Part shown: one piece after another, positions 28,067 through 37,453 of the stretch
Position numbering within the stretch: position 1 is the stretch's first letter
How the letters are laid out: the number at the start of each line of letters is the position of its first letter
Source: Saprospiraceae bacterium
Lineage (GTDB): Bacteria; Bacteroidota; Bacteroidia; Chitinophagales; Saprospiraceae
NCBI GenBank assembly: GCA_027488135.1
Contig: JAIYCH010000013.1
Location: forward strand, 18,771-82,770
Direction of reading: 5' to 3'
Length of the DNA: 64,000 bases
Translations under genes and position numbers: made by a program
The notes under the pieces: model-generated
Database searches by the model: none
Seen by the model: the letters and a program-made list of their open reading frames with translations, nothing else
Told to the model about the DNA's origin: nothing

Positions 28067-29056
28067 TTAACCATAATTATGTTTAAGTAATATTTGTCCT
28101 TGTTCATAAACGGAACTGGCGGAAATTTCGTTCATACAACGAAAATGTTTTTTGGGGCATTCTGATCTGCCAAACCGGCTACATGGCCTGCATGAAAGAT
28201 TTTCCACCTGAATAGTCTTGTTTCTATTCATTCCTTCAGGATAAAAAGGAAGCCACCCAAACTCAGGAATGGTTCCGCCCCAAATACTGACTACCGGTTT
28301 TCTCAAGGCGGCGGCAATATGCATCATGCCCGTATCCCCGGTAATTACCAGTTCTGCATTTTTCATTAAAAAAGCTGATGTCAATACATCTGTTTCGCCA
28401 CATTTGTTAATCAACTTATTTTCAAAGGATCCTTCCAACGCTTTACCCAGATTAACATCGTCTTTTCCGCCAATTAAAACCAAAGAATGGGAATGAAAAG
28501 AGGATATAATCTGTTTCCATTTTTCAAATGGTAATCTTTTTGTAAAATGAGCAGCACCTAAAACCAGGACTATATAAGGTTTCTGCTGAAGCATAGTTTC
28601 TTTATCAGAAACAAAAAAATCTAATCCTTTTCCATCATAACTTACTGGAAATGAATGTAAAGTTTCTAAATATCTAGTTACAATATGTTTTTGGAGAACA
28701 GGTTTTAACCCAGTCTGAACATAAAACCAACGGAGAAAAGATCCTTTGTTACAATGGTAAAATGGAATATCCCACAAGTAAAAGCGCAAGCTTAAAGTTC
28801 GCAGATTGGCATGCAAATCTATAACAGCGTCGAATTTCTCCTTTTTCAATGCAGAAATGACCTCATTCAGATCTTTTTTAATAGTCCAAATTTTTGAAAG
28901 GTATGGATTCTCCCTCCATAAATCAGTAAAAATGTCTTTTGTAAGAAAATGTACTTCTGCGTTTAACTGAACTTTTAATAATCTGACAACAGGCGAAGTA
29001 AGGACGATATCGCCCATCGCTGAAAACCGAACAACGAGTATTTTTTGACTACTCAT
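28067..29056 (-). CDS. Glycosyltransferase family 9 (heptosyltransferase-like)
   Basis: A 329-residue cytosolic glycosyltransferase of the ADP-heptose:LPS heptosyltransferase family. The N-terminal KILVVRFSAMGDIVLTSPV and the C-terminal nucleotide-sugar signature ELVITGDTGMMHIAAALRKP are both present. A cysteine-rich end, SCRPCSRFGRSECPKKHFRC, is typical of Bacteroidota members. The start is set at the ATG at 29056, which overlaps the stop of the upstream phosphatase gene by four bases (ATGA); an in-frame start 24 bp earlier would overlap more. Likely acts in lipopolysaccharide core assembly. Confidence 0.9.
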   Translation of the reverse strand: MSSQKILVVRFSAMGDIVLTSPVVRLLKVQLNAEVHFLTKDIFTDLWRENPYLSKIWTIKKDLNEVISALKKEKFDAVIDLHANLRTLSLRFYLWDIPFYHCNKGSFLRWFYVQTGLKPVLQKHIVTRYLETLHSFPVSYDGKGLDFFVSDKETMLQQKPYIVLVLGAAHFTKRLPFEKWKQIISSFHSHSLVLIGGKDDVNLGKALEGSFENKLINKCGETDVLTSAFLMKNAELVITGDTGMMHIAAALRKPVVSIWGGTIPEFGWLPFYPEGMNRNKTIQVENLSCRPCSRFGRSECPKKHFRCMNEISASSVYEQGQILLKHNYG

Positions 29057-30372
29057 TCTGAAAGAATTTCCTTCTTCCATTTTTCATTTCCTAATGCATC
29101 AAAGATTTTTATAGTTAATTTTCGTTCAAGCCTTTTACCACTAAAAGTCAATAATCCAAAATTATGCTCTGTCACTAAAGTTCCAGGTACCCTAAGCACA
29201 TTTACATCTGGATTAGTATTTACACCACTTGTAAGGGGAGAAACCGTCAAATCATAGATAAACTTCCCATTTCGGAGTTTCAATTCTGTCAATTCAGTTA
29301 AATGTCTGTCACCTGTTAGAAAAATAATATTAGTTAATCCTTCTTCTTCAATTCGTTTTATTAAATATTCCCTTTCCTCTGGATATAATTTTATATGATT
29401 TTCAGCTATAGCCGAAGCGCTGAGAAATTGCCCTCCTGTTGCTACCATTTTAAAGGGAGCTTTACTCGTTTTTAATGCATCTAAAAGCCATTCAATTTGC
29501 GCTTTTCCAAATTGTGTTCTTTCACCTGTTTTTCTTTCATCAGGTGCTCTTGAAAATCTGTTATCTAATAAAAAGAAATCAATATCTGCCCATTGAAATT
29601 GGGAAGTTATACCATCCTGTTCGGGTAATCCTGAGGTGGGATTTCCCCAAAATAAACGAAAAGCCTCTAAGGTAGCTTCTTTATGAATAAATCCTCTGTC
29701 ACTATTATCAGGTCCAAAATCATGATCATCCCAGATCGCATAATGGTGAACACTGCCTAACAACCCCTGTAATTCTGGAGTGGCACGAGTATGGGTGTAT
29801 CTATATAAAATACCCGATCTACTATTCCAGTCAGTTTCGCGCAGATAGGTATTATCACCTAACCATAACATTGCATCAGGTTTTTTAGCCAAAATAGATT
29901 CAAAAATGTGGTAATTTGATCCATAGGGTTTACCTGGCCTGTCATAAGGTGTATCATTAATATAGGCACAACTTCCTAAAGCAATGGAAAAGGCAGGTGG
30001 ATCAGTTCTCCATTGCCATAATGACTGGGTTTGAAATTCAAGAGGATATGGAAATAGTAATGGTTTTTCATTCAATAAGACCTGATAGCCATATTTTTTT
30101 CCCGGTTCCAGGAGGGAAAGGATAATTTTGGCAGTAAAAGCAGTGGAAATATCCGTTTCCACTATTTCCGACTTAAAAATTTGATTAGGAAGAGTTTGGT
30201 CCCAATAATTAAGTTGAATTTTACCTTTTGCTGTGGTTTGCAACCAGACGATAACCTCTCTCATTTCAGAATAACCAAGCATTGGACCAGATTTAAGTTC
30301 TACCTTTTGGGCAAAGCTTTGAACCATCAATAAAATGAAAACAGGAAAAAGGATTTTCAATTTCGCAGTCAT
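29053..30372 (-). CDS. Secreted PhoD-like alkaline phosphatase
   Basis: A 439-residue metallophosphoesterase of the PhoD family. A cleavable signal peptide (KILFPVFILLMVQSFAQ) is followed by an Fn3-like N-terminal domain (residues about 25-115). The catalytic domain then shows the metal-ligand motifs GSCAYINDTPYD, AMLWLGDNTYLRE, YAIWDDHDFGPDNSDRG and LTGDRHLTEL. It should hydrolyse phosphate mono- or diesters in the periplasm or outside the cell. It overlaps the glycosyltransferase downstream by 4 bp and follows a hypothetical gene by 9 bp, so these genes are probably co-transcribed. Confidence 0.9.
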   Translation of the reverse strand: MTAKLKILFPVFILLMVQSFAQKVELKSGPMLGYSEMREVIVWLQTTAKGKIQLNYWDQTLPNQIFKSEIVETDISTAFTAKIILSLLEPGKKYGYQVLLNEKPLLFPYPLEFQTQSLWQWRTDPPAFSIALGSCAYINDTPYDRPGKPYGSNYHIFESILAKKPDAMLWLGDNTYLRETDWNSRSGILYRYTHTRATPELQGLLGSVHHYAIWDDHDFGPDNSDRGFIHKEATLEAFRLFWGNPTSGLPEQDGITSQFQWADIDFFLLDNRFSRAPDERKTGERTQFGKAQIEWLLDALKTSKAPFKMVATGGQFLSASAIAENHIKLYPEEREYLIKRIEEEGLTNIIFLTGDRHLTELTELKLRNGKFIYDLTVSPLTSGVNTNPDVNVLRVPGTLVTEHNFGLLTFSGKRLERKLTIKIFDALGNEKWKKEILSE

Positions 30373-30381
30373 AGAAATCGT

Positions 30382-31098
30382 TTAGGTAGTTATAAGGCTT
30401 TGGACATTTATATTTTTTTCTTGAACGTATAAGAAAAAATCATATACCCAAAGCAGATTGTTATCCATATAATCTGTCGTTGGATTCAACCTTTTAAGGT
30501 GAATTTCCCACAAATTGGGTTCTTTTTGCATCCAGACATTAACCATATTCACCACTTTTACAAATCGGTCAGGATCATTTCCCTCCGGAATATCTCTGGC
30601 CTTTGTTTCTTCCAGGAAATATTTGAACGACTCCGGGTGGTAGAAGCTATATTTTTCAGGATAACGGAAGGCGAGGTATAAGAAGGCCATTTCAAAATTA
30701 TCTGTATGAAAATGACTTTGTAAGCGGGAACCTACATGGCTATCGAGGTAATCACTAAACAATTCGTTACATCCATAGACAAAACGATGCAATCTACCTG
30801 TTAAATCACGTTCTTCATTCAGTAAATCTGAAAACAACATCCTTCCATAATCAGGCTGATGTCCTAATATTTCAGCCATCACTTTTCTTGGTTCAAAGTT
30901 TTCCCTGTTCCATAATCTTCTGGACCGGGAATTATCCAGGCTCGCCAGGTACATAGCCTTCATATCTACAGCATTAATGTCCCATTTTTGAACAAAAACC
31001 TGTTGAGATTCCCAAATATAGGATCTTTTGTATCGCTCTTCATTTTCTATATACTGGCGATAAATTTTCAGGAGTAAAATGATAGATTTTAACTGCAT
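30382..31098 (-). CDS. Hypothetical protein, mostly helical
   Basis: A 238-residue soluble protein that I do not recognise with certainty. It is rich in aromatic and charged residues and predicted helical, with segments such as NRENFEPRKVMAEILGHQP, AFLYLAFRYPEKYSFYHPES and LLWVYDFFLYVQEK. The second and third segments resemble the non-catalytic N-terminal part of some Bacteroidota McrB-type restriction ATPases (a YPDKYYxYK-like motif), but no ATPase motif is present. It lies 14 bp after the aldo/keto reductase gene and 9 bp before phoD, so it sits inside a metabolic operon rather than a defence island. Confidence 0.7.
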   Translation of the reverse strand: MQLKSIILLLKIYRQYIENEERYKRSYIWESQQVFVQKWDINAVDMKAMYLASLDNSRSRRLWNRENFEPRKVMAEILGHQPDYGRMLFSDLLNEERDLTGRLHRFVYGCNELFSDYLDSHVGSRLQSHFHTDNFEMAFLYLAFRYPEKYSFYHPESFKYFLEETKARDIPEGNDPDRFVKVVNMVNVWMQKEPNLWEIHLKRLNPTTDYMDNNLLWVYDFFLYVQEKNINVQSLITT

Positions 31099-31112
31099 GT
31101 AAGAAATTTAAA

Positions 31113-32159
31113 CTAGGGTGCCGGATCTGGCATTGATTTGTGAATAAGTTCAATTCTATCCAATAAATCACTTGGAAGCTTTAAATGAATGCTATCGATA
31201 TTTTCTTTCAACTGAGAAATATTGGTAGCACCTATGATATTACTGGTTAGGAATGGCCGGGAATTGACAAATGAAAGAGCCATTAAACCTGGAGGTAGAT
31301 TTGCTTCCTTTGCCAGTTCAACATATTTTTTAATGGCACCCTGGCTAAAATCACTATTGTACCGAACCAATCTTGGGCTACTCGCGTATTTTACCAATCG
31401 AGAGGAGCTATCTGCGGTACCATCGAGATATTTTCCTGAAAGCGTGCCAAAAGCCAGCGGAGAATAAGCAAGTAAACCGGCTTTTTCTCTTATAGAAATT
31501 TCAGCTAATCCAACTTCAAATAGTCGATTCACCAAGTTGTACGGATTTTGAATACTCACACAAATGGGTAAGTGATGCATCTCTGCCAGGTGAATAAAAC
31601 GTTGTAAACCCCAGGGAGTTTCGTTAGACACACCAAAGAACCTGATTTTTCCTGCCAAAATAAGAGACTGCATAGTTTCAAGAATCTCAAGTAAGTTATC
31701 CTCCCACGGATCGGAACCATCATCAGGAAAACCACGTACACCGAACATATTCGTTTTCCTCTCTGGCCAATGGAGCTGAAACAGGTCAATATAGTCTGTT
31801 TTCAACCTTTTTAGACTATTTTCCAGAGCTATTTTAATACTATCTGCTGAAAAATTCAAAGAGGGCCTGATATAATTGAAAGCACCTGGGCCTATTATTT
31901 TTGATGCAATAACCACTTTGTCTCTATTTCCTCTATCCTTCAACCAGGAACCTACTATTTCCTCTGTTCTGCCATAAGTATCTTTACTGGCAGGAATGGG
32001 ATACATTTCAGCAGTATCAATAAAATTTACACCTTCATTTACGGCGTAATCTAACTGCAAATGTGCCTCAGCTTCCGTATTCTGCTCCCCAAAAGTCATG
32101 GTACCAAGGCAAATTTTGCTTACAAGTTGTTCAGACCTACCCAATAAACTGTATTCCAT
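31113..32159 (-). CDS. NADP-dependent aldo/keto reductase (Tas-like)
   Basis: A 348-residue (alpha/beta)8 oxidoreductase. It contains MEYSLLGRSEQLVSKICLG, the catalytic FIDTAEMYP (Asp/Tyr), KVVIASKI (Lys), DLFQLHWPERKTN (His), and the NADP-binding SPLAFGTLSGKY and SNIIGATNISQLKENI. The long loop and the WPER motif place it with the E. coli Tas-like group. The physiological aldehyde is not known. First gene of a minus-strand run through the glycosyltransferase and divergent from the charged-protein gene at 32312. Confidence 0.92.
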   Translation of the reverse strand: MEYSLLGRSEQLVSKICLGTMTFGEQNTEAEAHLQLDYAVNEGVNFIDTAEMYPIPASKDTYGRTEEIVGSWLKDRGNRDKVVIASKIIGPGAFNYIRPSLNFSADSIKIALENSLKRLKTDYIDLFQLHWPERKTNMFGVRGFPDDGSDPWEDNLLEILETMQSLILAGKIRFFGVSNETPWGLQRFIHLAEMHHLPICVSIQNPYNLVNRLFEVGLAEISIREKAGLLAYSPLAFGTLSGKYLDGTADSSSRLVKYASSPRLVRYNSDFSQGAIKKYVELAKEANLPPGLMALSFVNSRPFLTSNIIGATNISQLKENIDSIHLKLPSDLLDRIELIHKSMPDPAP

Positions 32160-32311
32160 TCAACTGAATTTAAAGGACAAAAAAGTAATTTTTATTAAAA
32201 TAAAGAAAACATAATCCAAAAGTCGCTAAAAATGTTTAATATTTTATAAAGCAATTAACTTTATAAGTATAAACTGATTTTTAACGTAAATTGAGGCAAA
32301 ATTCATCATTT

Positions 32312-32935
32312 ATGGGACTATTAGATAATTTGAAGGAGAAAATTTTTGGACAAAAAGCAAAGACACCTCCGCCCATCGAAAAAAAACAAGAAAGCACTTT
32401 AGATTTCAGAAAATTTGAGCAAGAAGCTTTCCAAACTCAGGCGCCTGAAACTATTGGCCAAACCCACAATGACCCAAAGAGTAGTACAGTAAAGGATATT
32501 CTACAAGAGAAAACGGAAAAGTTAGGTGAACAAGTCATTGAAAAAGGACGGGAATGGAAGGAAAAAGCCATAGCATTTGGAGATATTCTCGGAGAAAAAG
32601 CAGAGGCGCTAATGCAGAAAGCAGAAGCGGAAGCTGCTAAGGAAAAGAAAAATGAGAAAGAGAGTTTTTTCGAAAAAGCGCATAGAAAAGGTAAAGAATA
32701 TGATGAAAAGGCGAATGATTCCCAGCGTACTTTTCAGGATAGTCTCAGGGAGGCAAAAAAGAGTAATTTGACAGATGACTTTTTTACCAAAGCGGCTAAA
32801 TATGCAAATAGTGAGTATGGCACAAACTCAACAAAACCAACCATTATACCTGGCGATACACAGCAAAAACAAGCGTCAAAAAATGACCGAAATGATTCAG
32901 ATGATCTCATTGAAGATGCTATCATTGAGAAATAA
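32312..32935 (+). CDS. Hypothetical Lys/Glu-rich helical protein
   Basis: A 207-residue, highly charged protein with no membrane segment. After a short start (MGLLDNLKEKIFGQK) come a proline/lysine patch and about 100 residues of Lys/Glu/Ala-rich predicted helix (EKTEKLGEQVIEKG, EKAEALMQKAEAEAAKEK), then an acidic tail. It resembles YtxH- or LEA-like stress proteins in composition only. The frame is open from a TTG at 32291; the ATG at 32312 is preferred. A helicase gene follows 55 bp downstream. No function is recognised. Confidence 0.7.
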   Translation: MGLLDNLKEKIFGQKAKTPPPIEKKQESTLDFRKFEQEAFQTQAPETIGQTHNDPKSSTVKDILQEKTEKLGEQVIEKGREWKEKAIAFGDILGEKAEALMQKAEAEAAKEKKNEKESFFEKAHRKGKEYDEKANDSQRTFQDSLREAKKSNLTDDFFTKAAKYANSEYGTNSTKPTIIPGDTQQKQASKNDRNDSDDLIEDAIIEK

Positions 32936-32939
32936 ACCA

Positions 32940-32966
32940 TTGTTAATGAATTATTAATCATCTTTG
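32940..32966 (+). promoter_or_regulatory. Weak candidate promoter for the DEAD-box helicase
   Basis: TTG at 32940-32942 precedes CATCTTTG at 32959-32966, one mismatch from TAnnTTTG, with a 16-bp spacer that is shorter than ideal. The helicase start codon is 24 bp further on. Confidence 0.3.
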
Positions 32967-32990
32967 CAAATAAATTTTTAAAATTATACT

Positions 32991-34220
32991 TTGAAATTCA
33001 CTGATTTTAATCTTCATCCTTCATTAATGGACGGGCTAAACGCCATGTCTTTTAAAGAACCTACACCTATTCAAACCCAGACTATTCCGCTCATTATGGA
33101 CGGACATGATGTTTTGGGATGCGCGCAAACAGGAACGGGTAAAACGGCTGCTTTTCTCCTACCCATTTTACATAGCCTTACGGTAAATCCATCTGAAAAG
33201 ATAGCTACACTAATAATTGTTCCAACCAGGGAACTTGCCGTTCAAATTGATCAGCAACTGGAAGGCTTCTCCTATTTTACTCCAATTAGTGCCATTGCAG
33301 TTTATGGTGGAAGAGACGGGCAGTCGCTCGACCTCGAAAAGAAAGCGTTGAAAGGAGGCGCCCCCATTGTTGTGGCTACCCCAGGTCGTCTTATCGCCCA
33401 TATTGATATGGGCTACGTTAATTTCGATAGCCTTAGATATTTGGTTCTTGATGAGGCAGATAGAATGTTAGATATGGGTTTTGCCCCTGACATCATGAAA
33501 ATAGTAAACATGCTTCCCAAAAAAAGGCAAACCTTATTGTTTTCTGCTACCATGCCTGCACCGATTCGAAAATTTTCCCAACAACTTTTAAATAATCCCA
33601 AAGAGGTAAGTATCTCTATTTCAAAGCCCGCTGAAAAAATTATTCAGTCTATGTATGGCGTCGAAGATGAGCAAAAACCTGCCTTGGCAGAACAAATTCT
33701 TTCCGGTTTCAAAGAAATGGAAAAAATACTCATTTTTGCCGGGACTAAGATAAAAGTTAGACAGGTTTCTGATCGTCTACTCAAAGCTGGCTTTGATGTC
33801 GCAGCCATACATTCCGATTTAGAGCAGGCAGAAAGAGAAGATAGATTATCAGCCTTTAGAAACGGAAAATTAAAAATAGTGGTCGCCACAGACGTTCTTT
33901 CCAGAGGAATTGATATAAAAGGTATTGATCTGGTTATTAATTATGATGTGCCAGGCGATCCAGAAGATTATGTGCATAGAATCGGTAGAACGGGCAGAGC
34001 AGAGGCCGAAGGAATAGCTATTACTTTCGTAAATTATAAAGACAGACCCAAAATATTTTCCATTGAAAAAATGATGGGAAGGGAAATTCCTATTGCAAAT
34101 AAAGGGGCTTCTTCTGCCAATCCATCTTCCGATAATAGGCCGGACAGATCAGATCAACGCAAAAAATCTTATCCCCCAAAACATAAATCGTTCAATGCAA
34201 AAAAGAAAACATTAGAATAG
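32991..34220 (+). CDS. DEAD-box RNA helicase (RhlE type)
   Basis: A 409-residue cytosolic ATP-dependent RNA helicase for ribosome assembly or RNA turnover. All motifs are visible: Q-motif (FKEPTPIQTQTIPLI), I (AQTGTGKTAAF), Ia (VPTRELAVQ), Ib (TPGRL), II (LDEADRMLDMGF), III (FSATMP), V (VATDVLSRGIDI) and VI (HRIGRTGRAE). A short basic tail (KKSYPPKHKSFNAKKK) probably binds RNA. The start is a TTG at 32991 giving MKFTDFNLHP, which aligns with the normal N-terminus of the family; the next ATG would cut into the conserved N-terminal phenylalanine region. Confidence 0.95.
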   Translation: MKFTDFNLHPSLMDGLNAMSFKEPTPIQTQTIPLIMDGHDVLGCAQTGTGKTAAFLLPILHSLTVNPSEKIATLIIVPTRELAVQIDQQLEGFSYFTPISAIAVYGGRDGQSLDLEKKALKGGAPIVVATPGRLIAHIDMGYVNFDSLRYLVLDEADRMLDMGFAPDIMKIVNMLPKKRQTLLFSATMPAPIRKFSQQLLNNPKEVSISISKPAEKIIQSMYGVEDEQKPALAEQILSGFKEMEKILIFAGTKIKVRQVSDRLLKAGFDVAAIHSDLEQAEREDRLSAFRNGKLKIVVATDVLSRGIDIKGIDLVINYDVPGDPEDYVHRIGRTGRAEAEGIAITFVNYKDRPKIFSIEKMMGREIPIANKGASSANPSSDNRPDRSDQRKKSYPPKHKSFNAKKKTLE

Positions 34221-34275
34221 TCTGTCTTTTCCCAAAATTAAGAGGTAATTAATCATCTATTTAAGCGGACTTAAT

Positions 34276-34283
34276 TAAATTTG
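34276..34283 (+). promoter_or_regulatory. -7 promoter element TAAATTTG upstream of the penicillin-binding protein
   Basis: A perfect TAnnTTTG match, 43 bp before the ATG at 34327, in a 106-bp intergenic stretch. No clear -33 TTG at the usual spacing. Confidence 0.5.
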
Positions 34284-34326
34284 TGAAGATGATAAAAAAA
34301 TTATCCTCTCAAATAAGCTCCTACGT

Positions 34327-36876
34327 ATGAATTTACCCAAGATGCCCTTGGTTATCCAAAATATTGTTTCTTCCTTGATAAAGCAGCTACAACCTATAAA
34401 TGTGCTTTGGCAGAAATATGAAGATGAAAATCCCAAAAACGCGTCATTAATTAAAACGTGGGGAAAGCGCTTCTCATACCTGATTTTAGCCTATTTCTTA
34501 CTTTGGCTTGTATTTCTAAGGCCCATACCAACCGTTTCTATTATAAAAGAGCTGGAAACCCGAAATGCAACGGAAATTTACTCCGATGATAATATTTTAA
34601 TGGGAAGATATTTTATTCAGGCCAGAACGTCTATACCCGCTGATTCTATCCCTGGATTTGTTTTTCACGCCCTGGTTGCCATAGAAGACAAACGTTTTTT
34701 TTCACATCAAGGCGTTGATTTAAAAAGTTGGGGGCGCGTTTTAGTTAGAACCGTCATTGGAGGCGATGAATCAGGCGGTGGAGGTAGTACCTTAAGTCAG
34801 CAATTAGCAAAAAATCTATTTCCCAGAGAAAAGTTTCTGTTCCTCTCCCTCATAAGAAATAAATTAAAGGAAATTGTCATTGCCAACCGTTTGGAAAGGG
34901 TTTACACCAAAATGGAGTTATTGACGCTTTACTTGAATACCGTGCCATTTAGCGAAAATGTATATGGTATCGAGGTGGCCAGTAAAAGATTTTTTAGTAA
35001 ATCTCCCATTGATTTAACGATACACGAGGCAGCCGCTTTGATGGGCACTTTAAAGGCAAATACTTTATACAATCCAAGAAAAGCCACGGAAAAGGTTAGA
35101 TTACGGAGGAACTTAGTTTTGCAACAAATGGTTGAAAACAAACAAATAAAAGAGGAAATAATCAGGTTAAGTCCGGTTCACAAAAAGAATATAGGAAATA
35201 TATCGAAAACTAATCTTTCCGCGCTTCTTCAATCCCCTCTTATCATCCGTTACAATCCAATCATTAAAAATGAAGGCATTGCTCCTTATTTTCAAATACA
35301 TGTAAAAAAAGAACTGGATGCCATTTTAAGTAAACTGAAAAAAGATAATGGTCAACCATATAACATTGATATTGACGGATTAAAAGTGTTCACCACTTTA
35401 GATACCCGTTTACAGAGGCATGCTGAAGAAGCCATGATAGAGCATTTATCTTATTTACAAAAAAATTATACCAGTCAATGGAAAAATCAACCCATTCAAG
35501 GAGAGGATGAAGCTATTGAATTAATGAAAACTCAATCTCTAAGGTATAAGCAGTTAAAAATAAAGGGATATTCTGAAAAAGCGATTAAAAAGGATTTTGA
35601 AACGCCTATTCCCATGGTTTTATTTAACTATGATGGCGAAGAAAATCAAGTAATGATGTCGCCGCTGGACTCCCTTCGCTATTACTTCCGTATTTTACAA
35701 GTTGGCTTTGTAGCTTTAGACCCTTCCAATGGAAATATAAAATCGTGGATTGGAGGTGTCGACTTTACCCATTTTAAATATGACCATGTTATGTCGCGCA
35801 GACAAACGGGTTCAGTTTTCAAACCTTTAGTATATACAGCTGCACTTCTAAATGGAAGAGATCCATGTGAACAAATCCCCAATCAACTGCAGATGTATCA
35901 TGAATATAAAAAACATGAATGGGATAAAAAGCAATATGGGAGGGTAGATCCCGAACCTCATATATTGCCTAACGGAAAAGACGAAGATGATTGGTTACCA
36001 CAAAATGCCGATGGAAAATATGGCGGTTCATATTCGATGGCAGGTGCCTTAACAAATAGTATAAATTCCATTACGGTAAAGTTAGTTTTTGAAGTAGGCG
36101 TTAAAGCGGTTATTCAGCTTGCAAAAAAATTAGGGATAACCAGTGAAATACCAAATGAACCTTCTATTGGGCTGGGAGCTGCTGAAATTTCATTATTGGA
36201 AATGGTTTCTGCTTTCTCTGTTTATCCAAATTTAGGAACCAGACATGCTCCACGGGGCATTAAAAAAATAGTTGACGGGAAGGGAAAAACGATATATCAG
36301 GCTCAAACAAGCAATGGAAACAGGGTTATTTCATCTGATACGGCCCTAATCGTGCTCAATATGCTACAATCTGTAGCTACTTTTGGCACCGCCAGTCGTT
36401 TAAGATGGCAATACGGACTGGAAAATAAACCCATTGCAGGAAAAACAGGTACTTCTCAGTTTCATGCCGATGGTTGGTTCATTGGCTTCAACCCGAAACT
36501 CATCGCTGGTGCCTGGGTAGGCGGAGACTCAAGACTCGTTAGATTCAGGAATTTTGAATGGGGTCAGGGAGCGGCTACCGCCCTACCCGTTTGGGGTAAA
36601 TTTATGCAACGAATTTACGCAGACTCTACCTTAACTGATTATAATTTGGGACAATTTCCCCTTCTCGACCCCTCCATTGCATCACTATTGGACTGTCCTT
36701 TACGCATTAAATCTGCTGAAGAAATATACGCTGATTCCCTTGCGCAGGATAGCCTGTTCCGCTTGGAACTTCTTAGATTCGATTCGTTAAATATTAATAC
36801 TCCCACAAATGAAGAAATTATTAACCAACGTCCAAACAATGGACAACAACCAGATCTGGTTTATCGAAAAAAGTGA
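34327..36876 (+). CDS. Class A penicillin-binding protein (glycosyltransferase/transpeptidase)
   Basis: An 849-residue bifunctional peptidoglycan synthase. A cytosolic N-terminus and one membrane helix (SYLILAYFLLWLVFLRPI) are followed by the GT51 glycosyltransferase domain with AIEDKRFFSHQGVD (catalytic Glu) and GGSTLSQQLAKNLF. The transpeptidase domain has the active-site serine at residue 496 in TGSVFKP (SxxK), SINS (SxN) and KTGTSQ. Length and layout match PBP1A-type enzymes of Bacteroidota. The 3' end overlaps the NUDIX gene by 38 bp when the later NUDIX start is used. Confidence 0.95.
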   Translation: MNLPKMPLVIQNIVSSLIKQLQPINVLWQKYEDENPKNASLIKTWGKRFSYLILAYFLLWLVFLRPIPTVSIIKELETRNATEIYSDDNILMGRYFIQARTSIPADSIPGFVFHALVAIEDKRFFSHQGVDLKSWGRVLVRTVIGGDESGGGGSTLSQQLAKNLFPREKFLFLSLIRNKLKEIVIANRLERVYTKMELLTLYLNTVPFSENVYGIEVASKRFFSKSPIDLTIHEAAALMGTLKANTLYNPRKATEKVRLRRNLVLQQMVENKQIKEEIIRLSPVHKKNIGNISKTNLSALLQSPLIIRYNPIIKNEGIAPYFQIHVKKELDAILSKLKKDNGQPYNIDIDGLKVFTTLDTRLQRHAEEAMIEHLSYLQKNYTSQWKNQPIQGEDEAIELMKTQSLRYKQLKIKGYSEKAIKKDFETPIPMVLFNYDGEENQVMMSPLDSLRYYFRILQVGFVALDPSNGNIKSWIGGVDFTHFKYDHVMSRRQTGSVFKPLVYTAALLNGRDPCEQIPNQLQMYHEYKKHEWDKKQYGRVDPEPHILPNGKDEDDWLPQNADGKYGGSYSMAGALTNSINSITVKLVFEVGVKAVIQLAKKLGITSEIPNEPSIGLGAAEISLLEMVSAFSVYPNLGTRHAPRGIKKIVDGKGKTIYQAQTSNGNRVISSDTALIVLNMLQSVATFGTASRLRWQYGLENKPIAGKTGTSQFHADGWFIGFNPKLIAGAWVGGDSRLVRFRNFEWGQGAATALPVWGKFMQRIYADSTLTDYNLGQFPLLDPSIASLLDCPLRIKSAEEIYADSLAQDSLFRLELLRFDSLNINTPTNEEIINQRPNNGQQPDLVYRKK

Positions 36877-37396
36877 ACATGGACCTGACTTAAAATTATT
36901 TGAAGCTCGTTTCGATTTTATAAAAAATCCCAGAAACGGAATTACAGAAAAAAAGGTCATTCTTAGTGGAGGAAACGCTGTAAACGTCATTGCGTTGACT
37001 TCCTCCAATGAAATTGTTATGGTACGCCAATACCGGTTTGGTACGGCTTCCTACACGCTGGAATTACCTGGTGGACTCGTAGATCCAGATGAAAGCCTTG
37101 TCAAAGCCGCAGAAAGGGAATTGGAAGAGGAAACTGGTTATACATGTGTTGAAAAACTGATTCCATTAGGCAAAATAGGCCAAAATCCTGTTTTTATGGA
37201 CAGTTATGTTCACCATTTTCTAGCCCTGGACGTGAAACTGACCAAACAACAAACATTGGATGATGGTGAAAATATTGAAGTAATCCTAATGCCCTTAGAG
37301 GAATTAAAATTCAGATGGCAAAAAGGTGAAATTGAGCATCCTCATTCAGTGAATGCTCTTTTGAGATATTTTAATTCCCCAAATTATGGGAAATAG
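36839..37396 (+). CDS. NUDIX hydrolase (ADP-ribose pyrophosphatase-like)
   Basis: A 185-residue cytosolic pyrophosphohydrolase. The Nudix box reads GGLVDPDESLVKAAERELEE followed by ETGY, fitting GX5EX7REUXEEXGU. The preceding VMVRQYRFGTASYTLELPGG is characteristic of the ADP-ribose/nucleoside-diphosphate-sugar branch. An ATG at 36809 would add ten residues and deepen the overlap with the penicillin-binding protein; the ATG at 36839 begins MDNNQIWFIEK and is preferred. Both starts overlap the upstream gene, so translation is probably coupled. Confidence 0.88.
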   Translation: MDNNQIWFIEKSEHGPDLKLFEARFDFIKNPRNGITEKKVILSGGNAVNVIALTSSNEIVMVRQYRFGTASYTLELPGGLVDPDESLVKAAERELEEETGYTCVEKLIPLGKIGQNPVFMDSYVHHFLALDVKLTKQQTLDDGENIEVILMPLEELKFRWQKGEIEHPHSVNALLRYFNSPNYGK

Positions 37397-37453
37397 ATAA
37401 TATTTATTTATTTTTCAGGCAGCATTTTAATCTATTGATGGCTCATAATATTT

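Noticed and set aside
30382..31098. A restriction or defence island
   Set aside because: Only a weak resemblance of one gene to an McrB N-terminus; no nuclease, ATPase or methylase of a defence type is next to it, and neighbours are metabolic.
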